From: Burkholderia sp. H160
GTDB lineage: Bacteria; Pseudomonadota; Gammaproteobacteria; Burkholderiales; Burkholderiaceae
Length of the DNA: 64,000 bases
Direction of reading: 5' to 3'
Assembly (NCBI GenBank): GCA_000173575.1
Contig: ABYL01000005.1
Location: 62,001 to 126,000 of the forward strand
The translations under genes were made by a program, and so were the position numbers. Shown piece after piece: positions 24,243 to 33,840 of this stretch. The notes beneath the pieces were generated by a model. The model searched no databases and was not told the DNA's origin. It saw only the letters and a program-made list of their open reading frames with translations. Within the stretch, counting starts at the first letter, position 1. Each line of letters opens with the position of its first letter.

Positions 24243-26723
24243 ATGGCTGGCGGCAACAATGCCCAATTCGACAAGATGCCCGTTGTGGCAGATCTTGCCC
24301 AGTTCGATTCACGTTCAGGCAACGCGCTTGAACGGTTGATCTTCAACCGTCGTCCCTGGCTCATCGTCATCTGCGCGATCATCACGGCGGTGCTAGGGTT
24401 TCAGGCGCTGCGGCTCGATGTGAATGCGAGCTTCGAGAAGATGATTCCGCTCTCGCATCCGTACATCAAGAACTATCTCGCCAACAAGGCGGACCTTAAA
24501 GGGCTTGGCAATTCGCTGCGGATCGTCGTCGAGAATCCCTCGGGCGACATCTATGATCCGAAGTATCTCGCCGCGCTGCGGCGCATCAACGATGCCTTGT
24601 TCCTGATTCCGGGCGTCGACCGTCCTGGCGTGAAGTCGATCTGGATGCCGATTGTCCGCTGGAACGTGGTCACGGAGCGCGGCTTTGCCGGCGGCCCGGT
24701 GATGCCGGACGGCTTCGACGCGTCCGCGCAGGCCATCGCGCAGCTACGCACGAACATTGCACGCGCAAACATCGTGGGCAGCATCGTGTCGAATGATCTG
24801 CATTCGAGCATGATCCAGCTGCCGCTGCTCGATCACTATGCCGATACCGGCAAGCCGCTCGACTACGCGAAGCTTTCACACCAGATCGACGAGGTCATCA
24901 AGAACGAGGGGCACGGCGAGGTGCACGTGCACGTGGTGGGCTTCGCGAAGCTGATCGGCGACCTGATCGACGGTCTCAAGCTGGTGGCGATGTACTTCGG
25001 CGTGGCCGCGGCGATCGCGCTCGTCGTGATCTTTCTCTATACGCGCTGCTATCGCAGCACGCTACTTGTGGTGGCATGCTCGTTGATTGCCGTGGTCTGG
25101 CAGCTCGGCATCATTCGCACGCTGGGCTATGTGCTCGATCCCTATTCGGTGCTGGTGCCGTTCCTCGTTTTCGCCATCGGCGTCTCGCATGGCGCACAGA
25201 AGATGAACGGGATCACGCAGGACATCGGGCGCGGCACGCATCGCTACGTAGCGGCACGCTACACTTTCCGGCGGCTCTTTCTCGCCGGTCTCACGGCGTT
25301 GCTTGCGGACGTGGTTGGCTTCGCCGTGCTGATGGTCATCGACATTCCGGTGATCAAGGATCTGGCGTTCACGGCGAGCGTTGGCGTGGGCGTGCTTGTG
25401 TTCACGAACCTGCTGCTGCTGCCGGTACTGCTCTCATACGTTGGCGTAAGTCCCTCGGCTGCACGACGCAGCGTGCGCGGCGAGCAGAACGACGCGCGCG
25501 GCACCTCGTCGGCGGGCGCGCTGTGGAATCTGCTCGATCGCTTCACCGAACGCCGCTGGGCCGTGGGTGCGATCGTTTGCGCGGCTGCACTCACCGCGTT
25601 CGGTTGGTCGATCAGTCAGCATCTGCAGATTGGCGACCTCGATTCGGGCGCGCCGGAACTCAGGCCGGACTCGCGCTACAACCTCGACAACGCTTACACC
25701 AATGCGCATTTCGGCCTGTCGAGCGACCTTTTCGTCGTGGTCGGCAAGTCGTCGCACGGCACTTGCGACGCCAACAACTTCCCACTCGTGCTCGAAGCTG
25801 ACCGACTCGAAACCGCACTACGCGGCGTGCCGGGCGTGCAGACGACGACTTCGATTGGCGGCCTCGCGCGCTGGGTGACTGCGGGCTTCTACGAGGGCTA
25901 TCCGAAGTGGTACACGATCGACCGCGTGCCTTCGATCGTGAACAAGACGGTGTGGCAGATCCTGCTCGATCATCCGGACCTCCTGAGCCAAACGTGCGGC
26001 ACGGCGCCCGTCATTGCGTATCTGACCGATCACAAAGCCGCGACGCTCTCGCGCGTCATGGAGGCTGCGGAAGCATTCGCGAAGGCACACAGTGACGCCG
26101 ATCACCAGTTCCTTATGGTTGCCGGCTCGGCCGGTATCGATGCGGTGACGAACGTGGTCGTCGCGAAGGCGAACCGCACCATGCTGTTCATGGTATATGC
26201 GGCGGTGATCCTGCTGTGCTTCATCACGTTTCGCAGCTGGCGCGCGGTCGTGGTGGCCGTCGTGCCGCTCGGGATCACTTCGGTGCTGTGCGAGGCGCTC
26301 ATGGTCAAGCTCGGCATCGGCGTGAAGGTGGCGACGCTGCCTGTGATTGCACTGGGCGTGGGGATTGGCGTCGACTATGCGCTCTATCTGCTGAGCGTAC
26401 AGCTCGCGTATCAGCGCACCGGGCAGCCGCTGCGCGTGGCTTATCGTCACGCGGTGCAGTTCACTGGCAAGGTCGTGGCGCTGGTCGGCGTGACGTTGGC
26501 GGCGGGTGTCGTGACGTGGACGTTCTCGCCGATCAAGTTCCAGGCCGACATGGGCATCCTGCTCACGTTCATGTTCCTGTGGAACATGATCGGCGCGCTG
26601 ATCCTCATTCCAGCGCTGTCGCATTTCCTCCTGCAAGGGATTTCGCGTAAGGCGGTGGCGAAAGGCGTAGCGGCCGGTTCACCGAACGTCGAAGCCTGCA
26701 GCGGCGAGGTCACGCTGCGGTAG
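24243..26723 (+). CDS. RND/MMPL family transporter
   Basis: An 826-residue RND-superfamily protein of the MMPL/HAE3-like type, with a single membrane segment near residues 32-52, a large periplasmic loop, a block of helices around 250-400, a second periplasmic loop and a second helix block around 640-800. It is shorter than tripartite drug pumps, and no membrane-fusion protein is encoded nearby. In the DUF1302/DUF1329 context a role in moving hydrophobic substrates or lipids across the envelope is likely; the direction is not determinable. Confidence 0.9.
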   Translation: MAGGNNAQFDKMPVVADLAQFDSRSGNALERLIFNRRPWLIVICAIITAVLGFQALRLDVNASFEKMIPLSHPYIKNYLANKADLKGLGNSLRIVVENPSGDIYDPKYLAALRRINDALFLIPGVDRPGVKSIWMPIVRWNVVTERGFAGGPVMPDGFDASAQAIAQLRTNIARANIVGSIVSNDLHSSMIQLPLLDHYADTGKPLDYAKLSHQIDEVIKNEGHGEVHVHVVGFAKLIGDLIDGLKLVAMYFGVAAAIALVVIFLYTRCYRSTLLVVACSLIAVVWQLGIIRTLGYVLDPYSVLVPFLVFAIGVSHGAQKMNGITQDIGRGTHRYVAARYTFRRLFLAGLTALLADVVGFAVLMVIDIPVIKDLAFTASVGVGVLVFTNLLLLPVLLSYVGVSPSAARRSVRGEQNDARGTSSAGALWNLLDRFTERRWAVGAIVCAAALTAFGWSISQHLQIGDLDSGAPELRPDSRYNLDNAYTNAHFGLSSDLFVVVGKSSHGTCDANNFPLVLEADRLETALRGVPGVQTTTSIGGLARWVTAGFYEGYPKWYTIDRVPSIVNKTVWQILLDHPDLLSQTCGTAPVIAYLTDHKAATLSRVMEAAEAFAKAHSDADHQFLMVAGSAGIDAVTNVVVAKANRTMLFMVYAAVILLCFITFRSWRAVVVAVVPLGITSVLCEALMVKLGIGVKVATLPVIALGVGIGVDYALYLLSVQLAYQRTGQPLRVAYRHAVQFTGKVVALVGVTLAAGVVTWTFSPIKFQADMGILLTFMFLWNMIGALILIPALSHFLLQGISRKAVAKGVAAGSPNVEACSGEVTLR

Positions 26724-26775
26724 TGACTAGGTGACGCGCGGCGCTTTGCGCGTGGCACCGCCCGCAGCACAAAAG

Positions 26776-26815
26776 AACTGGCCCGCTATCTCTGGAGATA
26801 GGGGCCAGTTTGTCT
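26776..26815 (+). terminator. Rho-independent terminator of the DUF1302-RND operon
   Basis: AACTGGCCC-g-CTATCTC, loop TG, and GAGATAG-GGGCCAGTT form a 16 bp stem with one bulged G, followed by TGTCTT. It lies 53 bp after the RND stop. The T-tail is imperfect, but the stem is the strongest in the window. It also faces the convergent SDR gene ending at 26949. Confidence 0.8.
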
Positions 26816-26948
26816 TCAAGTCAATTGGCGCGTTCGGGCGAGCGCCTCTCGTTTTCCTCGCGGCGCGTCTGGGATATGACGGGCATGTTCGCAAAGAAAG
26901 CGCTGCCACTCGTCTGCTGGATAGTGAGCTTGGCGCTCATCGGAGGCC

Positions 26949-27731
26949 CTACACCACGGACATCGAGAAGCTCAGGATCTCCGAGACCCCGCCGTCGACC
27001 ATCAGCATTTGCCCGTTCATGTAGGAACTCGCCTCGGAGGCGAGAAACACGGCGACGCCGCCGAGTTCCTCAGGGTTCCCCCAGCGGCCAACGGAGATAT
27101 GCGAGCGCACGATCTCCTTCATTTGCGGATTGGACGTGACAGGCTCAGCCATATCGGTGAGAAAGTAGCCGGGACAGATGCCGTTGCAACGAATGCCGTG
27201 TCGGCCCAGTTCTGCGCCGAGCGATTTCGTGAGTCCGGCAATGGCGTGCTTGCTGGCCACATACGCTTGGAGCTTCTCGCGGCCGAGCACCGACACATAG
27301 GACCCGACGTTGATGATGCGTCCGTGTCCGCGTTCGATCATCGGGCGCGCCACTTCCTGCGCGAGCAGGTATGCGGCCGTGACGTTGGTATCCATCGTTC
27401 TTTGCCACATTTCTACATTCGACTGGAGAAAATCGCTCCACTCGCAAATGCCTGCGTTGTTGAGCAGTACGTCGATGCGTCCATGGCGCGCAAGGACGTT
27501 GCGCACGCCGTTTCGGATTGCGTTCTGATCGGTGAGGTCAAACGGTTCGATATCGACGTCACCGCCCGTTTTGCGAATCGATTCCGCGGCGGTTTCGAGG
27601 CTGGCGCGCGAACGCGCGCAGAGGATGACGGTCGCACCGGCCGACGCCAACGCGGACGCCATGGCAAAGCCGAGACCGCGCGACGCGCCGGTGACGAGCG
27701 CAATCTGTCCTTCCAGCGAAAAAAGTTTCAT
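26949..27731 (-). CDS. SDR family oxidoreductase
   Basis: A 260-residue classical short-chain dehydrogenase with TGASRGLG (15-22), NNAG and the YVASK active site, ending in the usual GQMLMVDGG segment. It would interconvert an alcohol and a ketone; the substrate is unknown. ATG 27731 is preferred to a start at 27752 because GGGAG is well placed. It follows the medium-chain reductase gene with a 17 bp gap and is probably co-transcribed with it. Confidence 0.88.
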   Translation of the reverse strand: MKLFSLEGQIALVTGASRGLGFAMASALASAGATVILCARSRASLETAAESIRKTGGDVDIEPFDLTDQNAIRNGVRNVLARHGRIDVLLNNAGICEWSDFLQSNVEMWQRTMDTNVTAAYLLAQEVARPMIERGHGRIINVGSYVSVLGREKLQAYVASKHAIAGLTKSLGAELGRHGIRCNGICPGYFLTDMAEPVTSNPQMKEIVRSHISVGRWGNPEELGGVAVFLASEASSYMNGQMLMVDGGVSEILSFSMSVV

Positions 27732-27748
27732 AGTCTGACTCCCGTGGA

Positions 27749-28774
27749 TCAAGCGACGGCTGGTTGCTGATGGCGAATGACGATCTTGCCGAGATGCGTC
27801 TGGCGTTCGAGGTGTCGAAGCGCATCAGGTACGTCTGCAAAGTCATAGACCGAGTCGATGACCGGTCTGAGCTGATGCAATGCGATTGCGCGGTTCATCG
27901 ATTCAAAATCCTGCCGGGAGCCGACGCGGATCGGCGCGATCGACAGTCCGCGCGTGAAGAATCCCTCGCCGGGAGAAGGGGCGCCGGTCAACATCCCCAC
28001 GACGCTGATGCGCCCGCCGTCCCTGGTGGCGGCAACGGACTTGTTGAACGTTTGGGCCCCGCCCACCTCGACGACGAGATCGACCCCACGGCCATCGGTC
28101 AAGCGCAGCACGGCGTCATCCCAATCGGGCGTGTCGCGGTAGTTGATCGTGGCGTCGGCGCCGAGTTCGGCAAGGCGTTTGAGCTTCGTTTCGCTCGACG
28201 AAGTGGCGATCACGCGGGCGCCGAAAAGACGTGCAAGCTGCAGAGCGAAGATCGATACGCCGCCGGAGCCTTGCACTAGGACGGTTTGGCCCGGCAGCAG
28301 GGGCGCATGCTGACACAGTGCGTTCCATGCGGTGACGGCGGCGCAAGGCAGCGTTGCGGCTTCCTCGTCGGAAAGATGATCCGGAACACCAACGAGCTCT
28401 TGCTCGCTCAGCACGACCTTGTCGCGGAGCATACCTTCGACAATAGCGCCGCGGCCTAGGATATCTGCGTGTTGCGGGCGCGCGCCGCCGTGCCAGTCCT
28501 CCGCAAAATTAGCCATCACCCGGTCGCCGGGCCTGAAGCGCCGGACGCCCGGGCCAACGGCAAGCACGACGCCCGCGCCGTCGGAAGCCGGAATGAAGTT
28601 GGGTGCCATCCGGTCGCGAAACGCACCGTTCATCAGCAGCAACTCGCGGAAATTCAGCGAACTCGCATTGACCTGCACCAGTACCTGATGAGCGCGGGGC
28701 GGCGCCGGATCGGGTTCTTCGCATAACGCCAGGCCTGCAATGCCTTCAAAACGCTCGCATCGATAGAGCTTCAT
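27749..28774 (-). CDS. Medium-chain dehydrogenase/reductase, quinone-oxidoreductase type
   Basis: A 341-residue MDR-superfamily enzyme. The cofactor-binding QGSGGVSIFALQLARLFGARVIATS segment is an NAD(P) Rossmann loop. The catalytic and structural zinc ligands of alcohol dehydrogenases are not evident, so a zinc-free quinone or enone reductase is likely. It would reduce an alpha,beta-unsaturated ketone or similar. It is the first gene of a leftward pair divergent from etfBA. Confidence 0.85.
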   Translation of the reverse strand: MKLYRCERFEGIAGLALCEEPDPAPPRAHQVLVQVNASSLNFRELLLMNGAFRDRMAPNFIPASDGAGVVLAVGPGVRRFRPGDRVMANFAEDWHGGARPQHADILGRGAIVEGMLRDKVVLSEQELVGVPDHLSDEEAATLPCAAVTAWNALCQHAPLLPGQTVLVQGSGGVSIFALQLARLFGARVIATSSSETKLKRLAELGADATINYRDTPDWDDAVLRLTDGRGVDLVVEVGGAQTFNKSVAATRDGGRISVVGMLTGAPSPGEGFFTRGLSIAPIRVGSRQDFESMNRAIALHQLRPVIDSVYDFADVPDALRHLERQTHLGKIVIRHQQPAVA

Positions 28775-28844
28775 GTGTCGTCTCCATGGTGTTGAACGGG
28801 AGCGTCGAATTCATTGCCGAGCGACGCTTTCCTCATTCTTCTCG

Positions 28845-28888
28845 TTGACAGCCGCAAAAAGATGAGTTCAGAATATAGAACATTGTTC
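28845..28888 (+). promoter_or_regulatory. etfBA promoter with GAAC-n3-GTTC operator
   Basis: TTGACA (28845-28850), an 18 bp spacer, CAGAAT (28869-28874) and the perfect palindrome GAACATTGTTC (28878-28888), with a GTTC half-site (28866-28869) 12 bp upstream of it. The -35 to palindrome distance is 33 bp. Control of electron-transfer flavoprotein by the same signal as the dehydrogenases makes biochemical sense. Confidence 0.7.
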
Positions 28889-28911
28889 AACAAAGCGTTC
28901 GGAGCGTCAAA

Positions 28912-29661
28912 TTGAAGATACTGGTCGCGGTGAAGCGCGTGATCGACTACAACGTGAAACCTTGGGTGAAGTCCGACGGCTCGGGCGTCGATCTGGCCAA
29001 CGTGAAAATGGCCATGAACCCGTTCGACGAGATCGCGGTGGAAGAGGCAGTGCGGCTCAAGGAAGCGGGCGTTGCGAGTGAAGTCGTCGTGGTATCCGCG
29101 GGAACCGCGCAATCGCAGGAGGTACTGCGTACCGCACTCGCCATGGGGGCGGATCGCGCAGTGCTAGTGGAGAGCGATGTAGATCTGCAACCGCTTGCCG
29201 TCGCAAAGCTGCTGGCCGCCGTGGCCGCGCGGGAAACCCCGCAACTGGTCTTGCTCGGCAAGCAGGCCATCGACAACGACGCTGGCCAAACCGGGCAGAA
29301 GCTCGCCGCATTGCTCGGCTGGCCGCAAGCGACGTTCGCGTTCAAGGCGGAAGTGGACGGTCAAAAACTTCTCGTCACGCGTGAGATCGATGGCGGGCTC
29401 GAACGCGTCGCGCTCGATCTGCCGGCCGTGGTCACGACGGATTTGCGCCTGAACAGTCCGCGCTATGTGACGCTGCCCAACATCATGAAAGCCAAGAAGA
29501 AGCCGCTGGAGACGCTGAACCCCGAGGGGCTGGGTGTTGACGTCGCGCCTCGTCTGAAGGTTCTCGAAGTAACCGAGCCGCCGGCGCGTAAGGGCGGCGT
29601 GATGGTTCCGGATGTTGCAGCGCTGATTGAAAAGCTTCGAAACGAAGCGAAGGTGATCTGA
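28912..29661 (+). CDS. etfB: Electron transfer flavoprotein beta subunit
   Basis: A 249-residue ETF beta subunit, recognised by the N-terminal [19 protein letters not shown] type start, the [16 protein letters not shown] motif and the AMP-binding [14 protein letters not shown]. With EtfA it accepts electrons from acyl-CoA dehydrogenases and passes them to ETF-quinone oxidoreductase. The start is TTG at 28912, the only one giving the family N-terminus, with GGAGCG upstream. Given eight acyl-CoA dehydrogenases in the window, a dedicated inducible ETF is expected. Confidence 0.95.
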   Translation: MKILVAVKRVIDYNVKPWVKSDGSGVDLANVKMAMNPFDEIAVEEAVRLKEAGVASEVVVVSAGTAQSQEVLRTALAMGADRAVLVESDVDLQPLAVAKLLAAVAARETPQLVLLGKQAIDNDAGQTGQKLAALLGWPQATFAFKAEVDGQKLLVTREIDGGLERVALDLPAVVTTDLRLNSPRYVTLPNIMKAKKKPLETLNPEGLGVDVAPRLKVLEVTEPPARKGGVMVPDVAALIEKLRNEAKVI

Positions 29662-29663
29662 TC

Positions 29664-30596
29664 ATGACTATTCTCGTTATCGCCGAACACGACAACACAA
29701 GCCTCAAGCGCGCCACACTCAACGCCATCACGGCGGCGGGCGCAGCGGGTGGCGAGATTCATGTGCTGGTGGCGGGCCACGGCGCGTCGGCCGTGGTAGA
29801 CCAGGCTGCGAACGTCGCCGGTGTCGCCGAAGTGCTTGTCGCGGATGCACCTGAATACGCGCACGGGCTGCCAGAAAACCTCGCGGCACTCGTCGTTTCA
29901 CTGGCCCGCGCCTATACGCATGTGATCGCAGCGTCCACAGCCGTGGGCAAAAACTTCATGCCTCGTGTGGCGGCGTTGCTCGACAGCGCGCAGATTTCCG
30001 ATGTCGTTGCCTTCAAGGCTCCCGATGTTTTCGTGCGCCCGATCTACGCCGGCAATGCACTCGCAACGGTGCAATCGTCGGACCCGATCAAGGTCATCAC
30101 GATTCGTCCGACCGCGTTCGATGCAGCAGCGAGCGGTTCTGCCGCCGCGCCGTCACGCGCGGTGGCATCGGCACCAGTTTTCGATAAGGCCCGCTTTGTC
30201 GGCCAGGAGCTCACGAAGTCGAGCCGGCCGGAACTCTCCGCGGCAAACATCGTGGTATCGGGCGGCCGCGGCATGCAGAACGGCGACAACTTCAAGCTGC
30301 TCGATGCACTTGCGGACAAGCTTGGCGCAGCCGTCGGCGCGTCGCGTGCGGCTGTCGACGCCGGCTTCGTGCCGAACGACTATCAGGTCGGCCAGACGGG
30401 CAAGATCGTCGCGCCTCAGTTGTATATCGCCGTGGGCATATCGGGAGCCATTCAGCACCTCGCCGGCATGAAGGACTCGAAAGTCATCGTCGCGATCAAC
30501 AAGGACAGCGAGGCGCCGATCTTTCAGGTGGCCGACTACGGTCTCACCGCGGACCTCTTCGAAGCTGTTCCGGCGCTGACCGCCGCGCTCGATTGA
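29664..30596 (+). CDS. etfA: Electron transfer flavoprotein alpha subunit
   Basis: A 310-residue ETF alpha subunit. The FAD-binding domain carries [13 protein letters not shown], the [24 protein letters not shown] stretch, and the C-terminal [16 protein letters not shown] signature. It starts two bases after the etfB stop, so the subunits are translationally coupled. No ETF-quinone oxidoreductase gene is visible here; the chromosomal housekeeping copy would serve. Confidence 0.95.
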   Translation: MTILVIAEHDNTSLKRATLNAITAAGAAGGEIHVLVAGHGASAVVDQAANVAGVAEVLVADAPEYAHGLPENLAALVVSLARAYTHVIAASTAVGKNFMPRVAALLDSAQISDVVAFKAPDVFVRPIYAGNALATVQSSDPIKVITIRPTAFDAAASGSAAAPSRAVASAPVFDKARFVGQELTKSSRPELSAANIVVSGGRGMQNGDNFKLLDALADKLGAAVGASRAAVDAGFVPNDYQVGQTGKIVAPQLYIAVGISGAIQHLAGMKDSKVIVAINKDSEAPIFQVADYGLTADLFEAVPALTAALD

Positions 30597-30608
30597 CGTT
30601 CGCCCGGA

Positions 30609-30651
30609 TTGACAGCAATCGGGGCGTGAGCCTAGCATCTGAACGCCGTTC
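30609..30651 (+). promoter_or_regulatory. Promoter of the Rieske operon with palindrome
   Basis: TTGACA (30609-30614), an 18 bp spacer, TAGCAT (30633-30638) and GAACGCCGTTC (30641-30651), 32 bp from the -35. The palindrome is the exact reverse complement of the one at 18224-18234. The extra upstream half-site is absent here (AGCC at 30629-30632). The leader to the start at 30757 is about 110 bases. Confidence 0.6.
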
Positions 30652-30756
30652 ACGGAAATTGCACCAATAGTTGCATATTGACCCGCCAACCGCGCGGCCG
30701 CTACATAAAGAGCCGGAACAGTCGCATACGCCGGCCACATCACGAAGGAGATATCA

Positions 30757-32115
30757 ATGGGTAACAGAGGTCCCAATTCGGGTGAACACACGGTCCGTCT
30801 CGATTTTGTCCCGAAGGACAGTTACCTGTCGAAGCAATTTCTCGAGCGGGAGAACGAGCGCCTGTGGCCGCGCGTGTGGCAGGTTGCCTGTCGGCTGGAA
30901 GAGATTCCCAATGTCGGCGACTACGTCACCTTCGACGTAGCCGGCGAGTCGATCATCGTGGTGCGCACGGCGGCTGATCACATCAAGGCCTTTTTTAACG
31001 TCTGCCAGCATCGTGGCCGCCGCTTGACGAACGGCTGCGGCAAGGCCGCGAAATTTCACTGCGCCTATCACGGGTGGCAGTGGAATCTGGATGGCAGCGT
31101 GGCGCGCGTGCTCGATCGTGACGACTGGGCCGGCTGCCCGGAAATGACCGACGGTGATCTGCGTCTCACGGATGTTCTGGTGGATACGTGGGGTGGTTTC
31201 GTGTTCATCAACATGGACCCGGACGCGGAGCCGCTGGCCAAATTCCTCGATCCGGTGCCAGAGATCACGAACTGCTTCGAGTTCGAGAAGATGCGCTATC
31301 GCTGGTACAAGTCGATTCGTCTGCCGTGCAACTGGAAGGTTGCACTCGAAGCGTTCAACGAGGGTTATCACGTAGCGGCAACCCATCCTCAACTGCTGGA
31401 CGTCGCCGGAGACGACGTGACGCGAAGTTTCGCCTACGGCCGCCACGGTATGTTTGGCTATTCGACGGCGACGCGCATGATCGGCGCGCCTTCACCAAGA
31501 ACCGGCAAGCCGATGCCAGAGGACGTACGCCAGGGTCTCGTGAACTTTTTCCGTGTCATGGAAGAGACCCTGAAGGCGATCAACACCGCACGCGATTACG
31601 AAGCGGCCAAGCGGTTGATGACTGAAATGTCCCCATCGGGTAACCAGTTCGAAGTCCTCGCAAAGGCGATGGATTTTCAGCGCGAAGCGGCCATCGCCGA
31701 GGGCGCGGGTTGGCCAGAGATCACTTTCGAGCAACTCGGTCGGGCGGGAGCGGACTGGCACGTCTTCCCGAACCTCGTATTTCTCCCGTATCCCGACGGC
31801 GCGCTGTTTTACCGCGCACGGCCGGACGGCGATAACCCCGATTCGTGCATCTATGACATCTGGTCGCTGCAGCGCTTCGCGCCGGGCGCGGAGCCGCCGC
31901 TGAAGCGTGAGTTCTATTACGGCGTGGATGACTGGAAGGAGAACGCACAGGAGAACTTTGGCCTGATCCTGTGGCAGGACTTCCAGAACATGACCAATGT
32001 GCAGCAGGGCATGAAGTCGCGCGGCTTCAAGGGTTCGCGCACGAATCCGCTGCAGGAAACGTCGGTTTCGAACTTCCATCGCGCGCTGCGCGATTTCATT
32101 GCGCGGGAGGAGTAA
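30757..32115 (+). CDS. Rieske non-heme iron oxygenase, alpha subunit
   Basis: A 452-residue ring-hydroxylating-type oxygenase. The Rieske [2Fe-2S] ligands are C83/H85 and C102/H105. The mononuclear iron site has H205 and H210 in NEGYHVAATH and D408 in WQDFQNM. The residue bridging the two centres, usually Asp, is E202, as in the CntA/YeaW group. No beta subunit or dedicated reductase is adjacent, so an alpha3-type monooxygenase or demethylase using a shared ferredoxin is plausible. It overlaps the following flavoprotein gene by one base (TAATG). Confidence 0.9.
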   Translation: MGNRGPNSGEHTVRLDFVPKDSYLSKQFLERENERLWPRVWQVACRLEEIPNVGDYVTFDVAGESIIVVRTAADHIKAFFNVCQHRGRRLTNGCGKAAKFHCAYHGWQWNLDGSVARVLDRDDWAGCPEMTDGDLRLTDVLVDTWGGFVFINMDPDAEPLAKFLDPVPEITNCFEFEKMRYRWYKSIRLPCNWKVALEAFNEGYHVAATHPQLLDVAGDDVTRSFAYGRHGMFGYSTATRMIGAPSPRTGKPMPEDVRQGLVNFFRVMEETLKAINTARDYEAAKRLMTEMSPSGNQFEVLAKAMDFQREAAIAEGAGWPEITFEQLGRAGADWHVFPNLVFLPYPDGALFYRARPDGDNPDSCIYDIWSLQRFAPGAEPPLKREFYYGVDDWKENAQENFGLILWQDFQNMTNVQQGMKSRGFKGSRTNPLQETSVSNFHRALRDFIAREE

Positions 32116-33824
32116 TGCCGACGAGCTGGGACGCAACGTACGACTTCGTGGTGGTCGGCAGCGGCGGTGGTTCGATGTGTGCGGCGCTTGCCTGCAAGTC
32201 GCTGGGCAAGGAAGCACTCATCATCGAGAAGCAGGCGAAGGTCGGTGGCTCGACCGGATATTCGGGCGGCGTCTGGTGGCTCCCGAACAATCACGTGATG
32301 AAGCGCCACGGCGTGAGCGATTCGTATGAGCGCGCACGCCAGTACTTCGACGCTGCGGTGACGTATCAAGGTCCGGGCACCTCGAATGCGCGACGCGAGG
32401 CTTACTTGCGCACCGGGCCGAAGATGGCTGAGTTTCTCGAGCAGCAGGGGATGCAGTTCGTGTACGCGGACGGCTGGTCCGATTACTACGACACGCTGCC
32501 GGGCGGGGAGCCGCGTGGGCGTTCGCTGCTGGCGAAGCTGTTCGACGTGAAGGAACTGGGCGAATGGGCGCCGCGTCTGTCGCGCTACAAGGGTCCGTCG
32601 ATGCCGGCCAACTCGGACGAGTACCCGCAATTGTTCCTGATGAAGCGGACGTGGGGCGGCAAGCGCAAGGCGATGCAGCTCGGTGGCCGCATGCTCTACC
32701 AGAAGATCACCGGCAAGGAACTCGTGGCCAACGGCGCGGCGATTCAGGGACGCATGCTTCAGATGGCGCTGCGCGAGAACGTGCCGATCTGGACCGATAC
32801 GCCAGTGCGCGAGTTCATCGTCGAGGAAGGACGAGTGGTCGGCATTGTCGCAGTACGCAGCGGCCGCGAGTTGCGCGTGCGCGCTCGCCAAGGCGTCCTG
32901 CTCAATACAGGTGGCTTTTCACACAACGCAGAAATGCGCCGCAAGTACCAGCCGCAGCCGTCGTCCGCGGCCTGGACCAATGCGAATCCAGGCGATACCG
33001 GTGAAATCCTGCAAGCCGCCATCGCTCTCGGCGGTGCGGTGGATTGCATGGAAGAAGCGTGGTGGGTCGTAACGTCGCTCGGCCCCAATGAAGAACTGCC
33101 CGAAGGGGCACGCGCGCCGGATGGTTCACCGCTGCCGTTCATGCATCACCTCGATCTCTCGCTGCCGTTTTCGATCATGGTCGATCAGGATGGTGAGCGC
33201 TTTTGCGACGAAGCGGGAGCGTACATGGAAATCGGTCAACGCATGTACCAGCGTCACAAGCAGACGGGTAAAGCCGTGCCCGCGTGGGTCGTCATGGACA
33301 GCCGACAGCGTAAGTACTATCCGTGGGGCACGGCGACGCCGGGGCAGATTCCGCAGAAGTGGCTCGACAGTGGATACATGATCAAGGCTGACACGCTCGA
33401 AGAATTGGCCGCGAAATGCAGTATCGACCGTGCCGGACTGCTCAAGACCGTCGCGCGCTTTAACGGCTTCTGCGAGACGGGCGTCGACGAAGATTACGGT
33501 CGCGGCTCGCGCGCGTTCGATCGCTGTCATGGGGACCCGACCATCAAACCGAACCCGAATCTCGGGCCGATCGAGGAGGGGCCGTTCTACGCCGTGCGGA
33601 TGTATCCGGGGGATGTGGGCACTGCCGGCGGTCTCGTGACTGACGAATTTGGACGTGTACTGAAGGAAGATGGTTCGCAGATCCCTGGGCTATACGCCAC
33701 CGGCAACTGCACGGCATCCGTGGTTGGCCGGTGTTATCCGGGCGCCGGCAGCAGCATCGGCGCATCGTTTGTGTTCGGTTACATCGCGGCGCTACATTCG
33801 AGCGGCGCGCAAAAGATCTGGTGA
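32115..33824 (+). CDS. FAD-dependent dehydrogenase, 3-ketosteroid delta1-dehydrogenase-like
   Basis: A 569-residue flavoprotein of the KstD/fumarate reductase family. The FAD dinucleotide motif is VVVGSGGGS (12-20), followed by KVGGSTGYSGGVWWLP. The C-terminal CYPGAGSSIGASFVFGYIAA carries the family's catalytic tyrosine/glycine segment. KstD-type enzymes introduce a double bond next to a ring ketone. ATG 32115 overlaps the Rieske stop and follows GGAGGAG, which indicates tight coupling. A KstD-like fold acting on a cyclic ketone fits; true steroid specificity is not shown. Confidence 0.88.
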   Translation: MPTSWDATYDFVVVGSGGGSMCAALACKSLGKEALIIEKQAKVGGSTGYSGGVWWLPNNHVMKRHGVSDSYERARQYFDAAVTYQGPGTSNARREAYLRTGPKMAEFLEQQGMQFVYADGWSDYYDTLPGGEPRGRSLLAKLFDVKELGEWAPRLSRYKGPSMPANSDEYPQLFLMKRTWGGKRKAMQLGGRMLYQKITGKELVANGAAIQGRMLQMALRENVPIWTDTPVREFIVEEGRVVGIVAVRSGRELRVRARQGVLLNTGGFSHNAEMRRKYQPQPSSAAWTNANPGDTGEILQAAIALGGAVDCMEEAWWVVTSLGPNEELPEGARAPDGSPLPFMHHLDLSLPFSIMVDQDGERFCDEAGAYMEIGQRMYQRHKQTGKAVPAWVVMDSRQRKYYPWGTATPGQIPQKWLDSGYMIKADTLEELAAKCSIDRAGLLKTVARFNGFCETGVDEDYGRGSRAFDRCHGDPTIKPNPNLGPIEEGPFYAVRMYPGDVGTAGGLVTDEFGRVLKEDGSQIPGLYATGNCTASVVGRCYPGAGSSIGASFVFGYIAALHSSGAQKIW

Positions 33825-33840
33825 CACAGGAGAGTGACGA

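Noticed and set aside
30757-33824. Assigning the Rieske/KstD-like pair as KshA/KstD of a steroid ring pathway
   Set aside because: No extradiol dioxygenase, C-C hydrolase or Ksh reductase is seen in the window, and the Rieske bridging residue differs; only a KstD-like fold is claimed.
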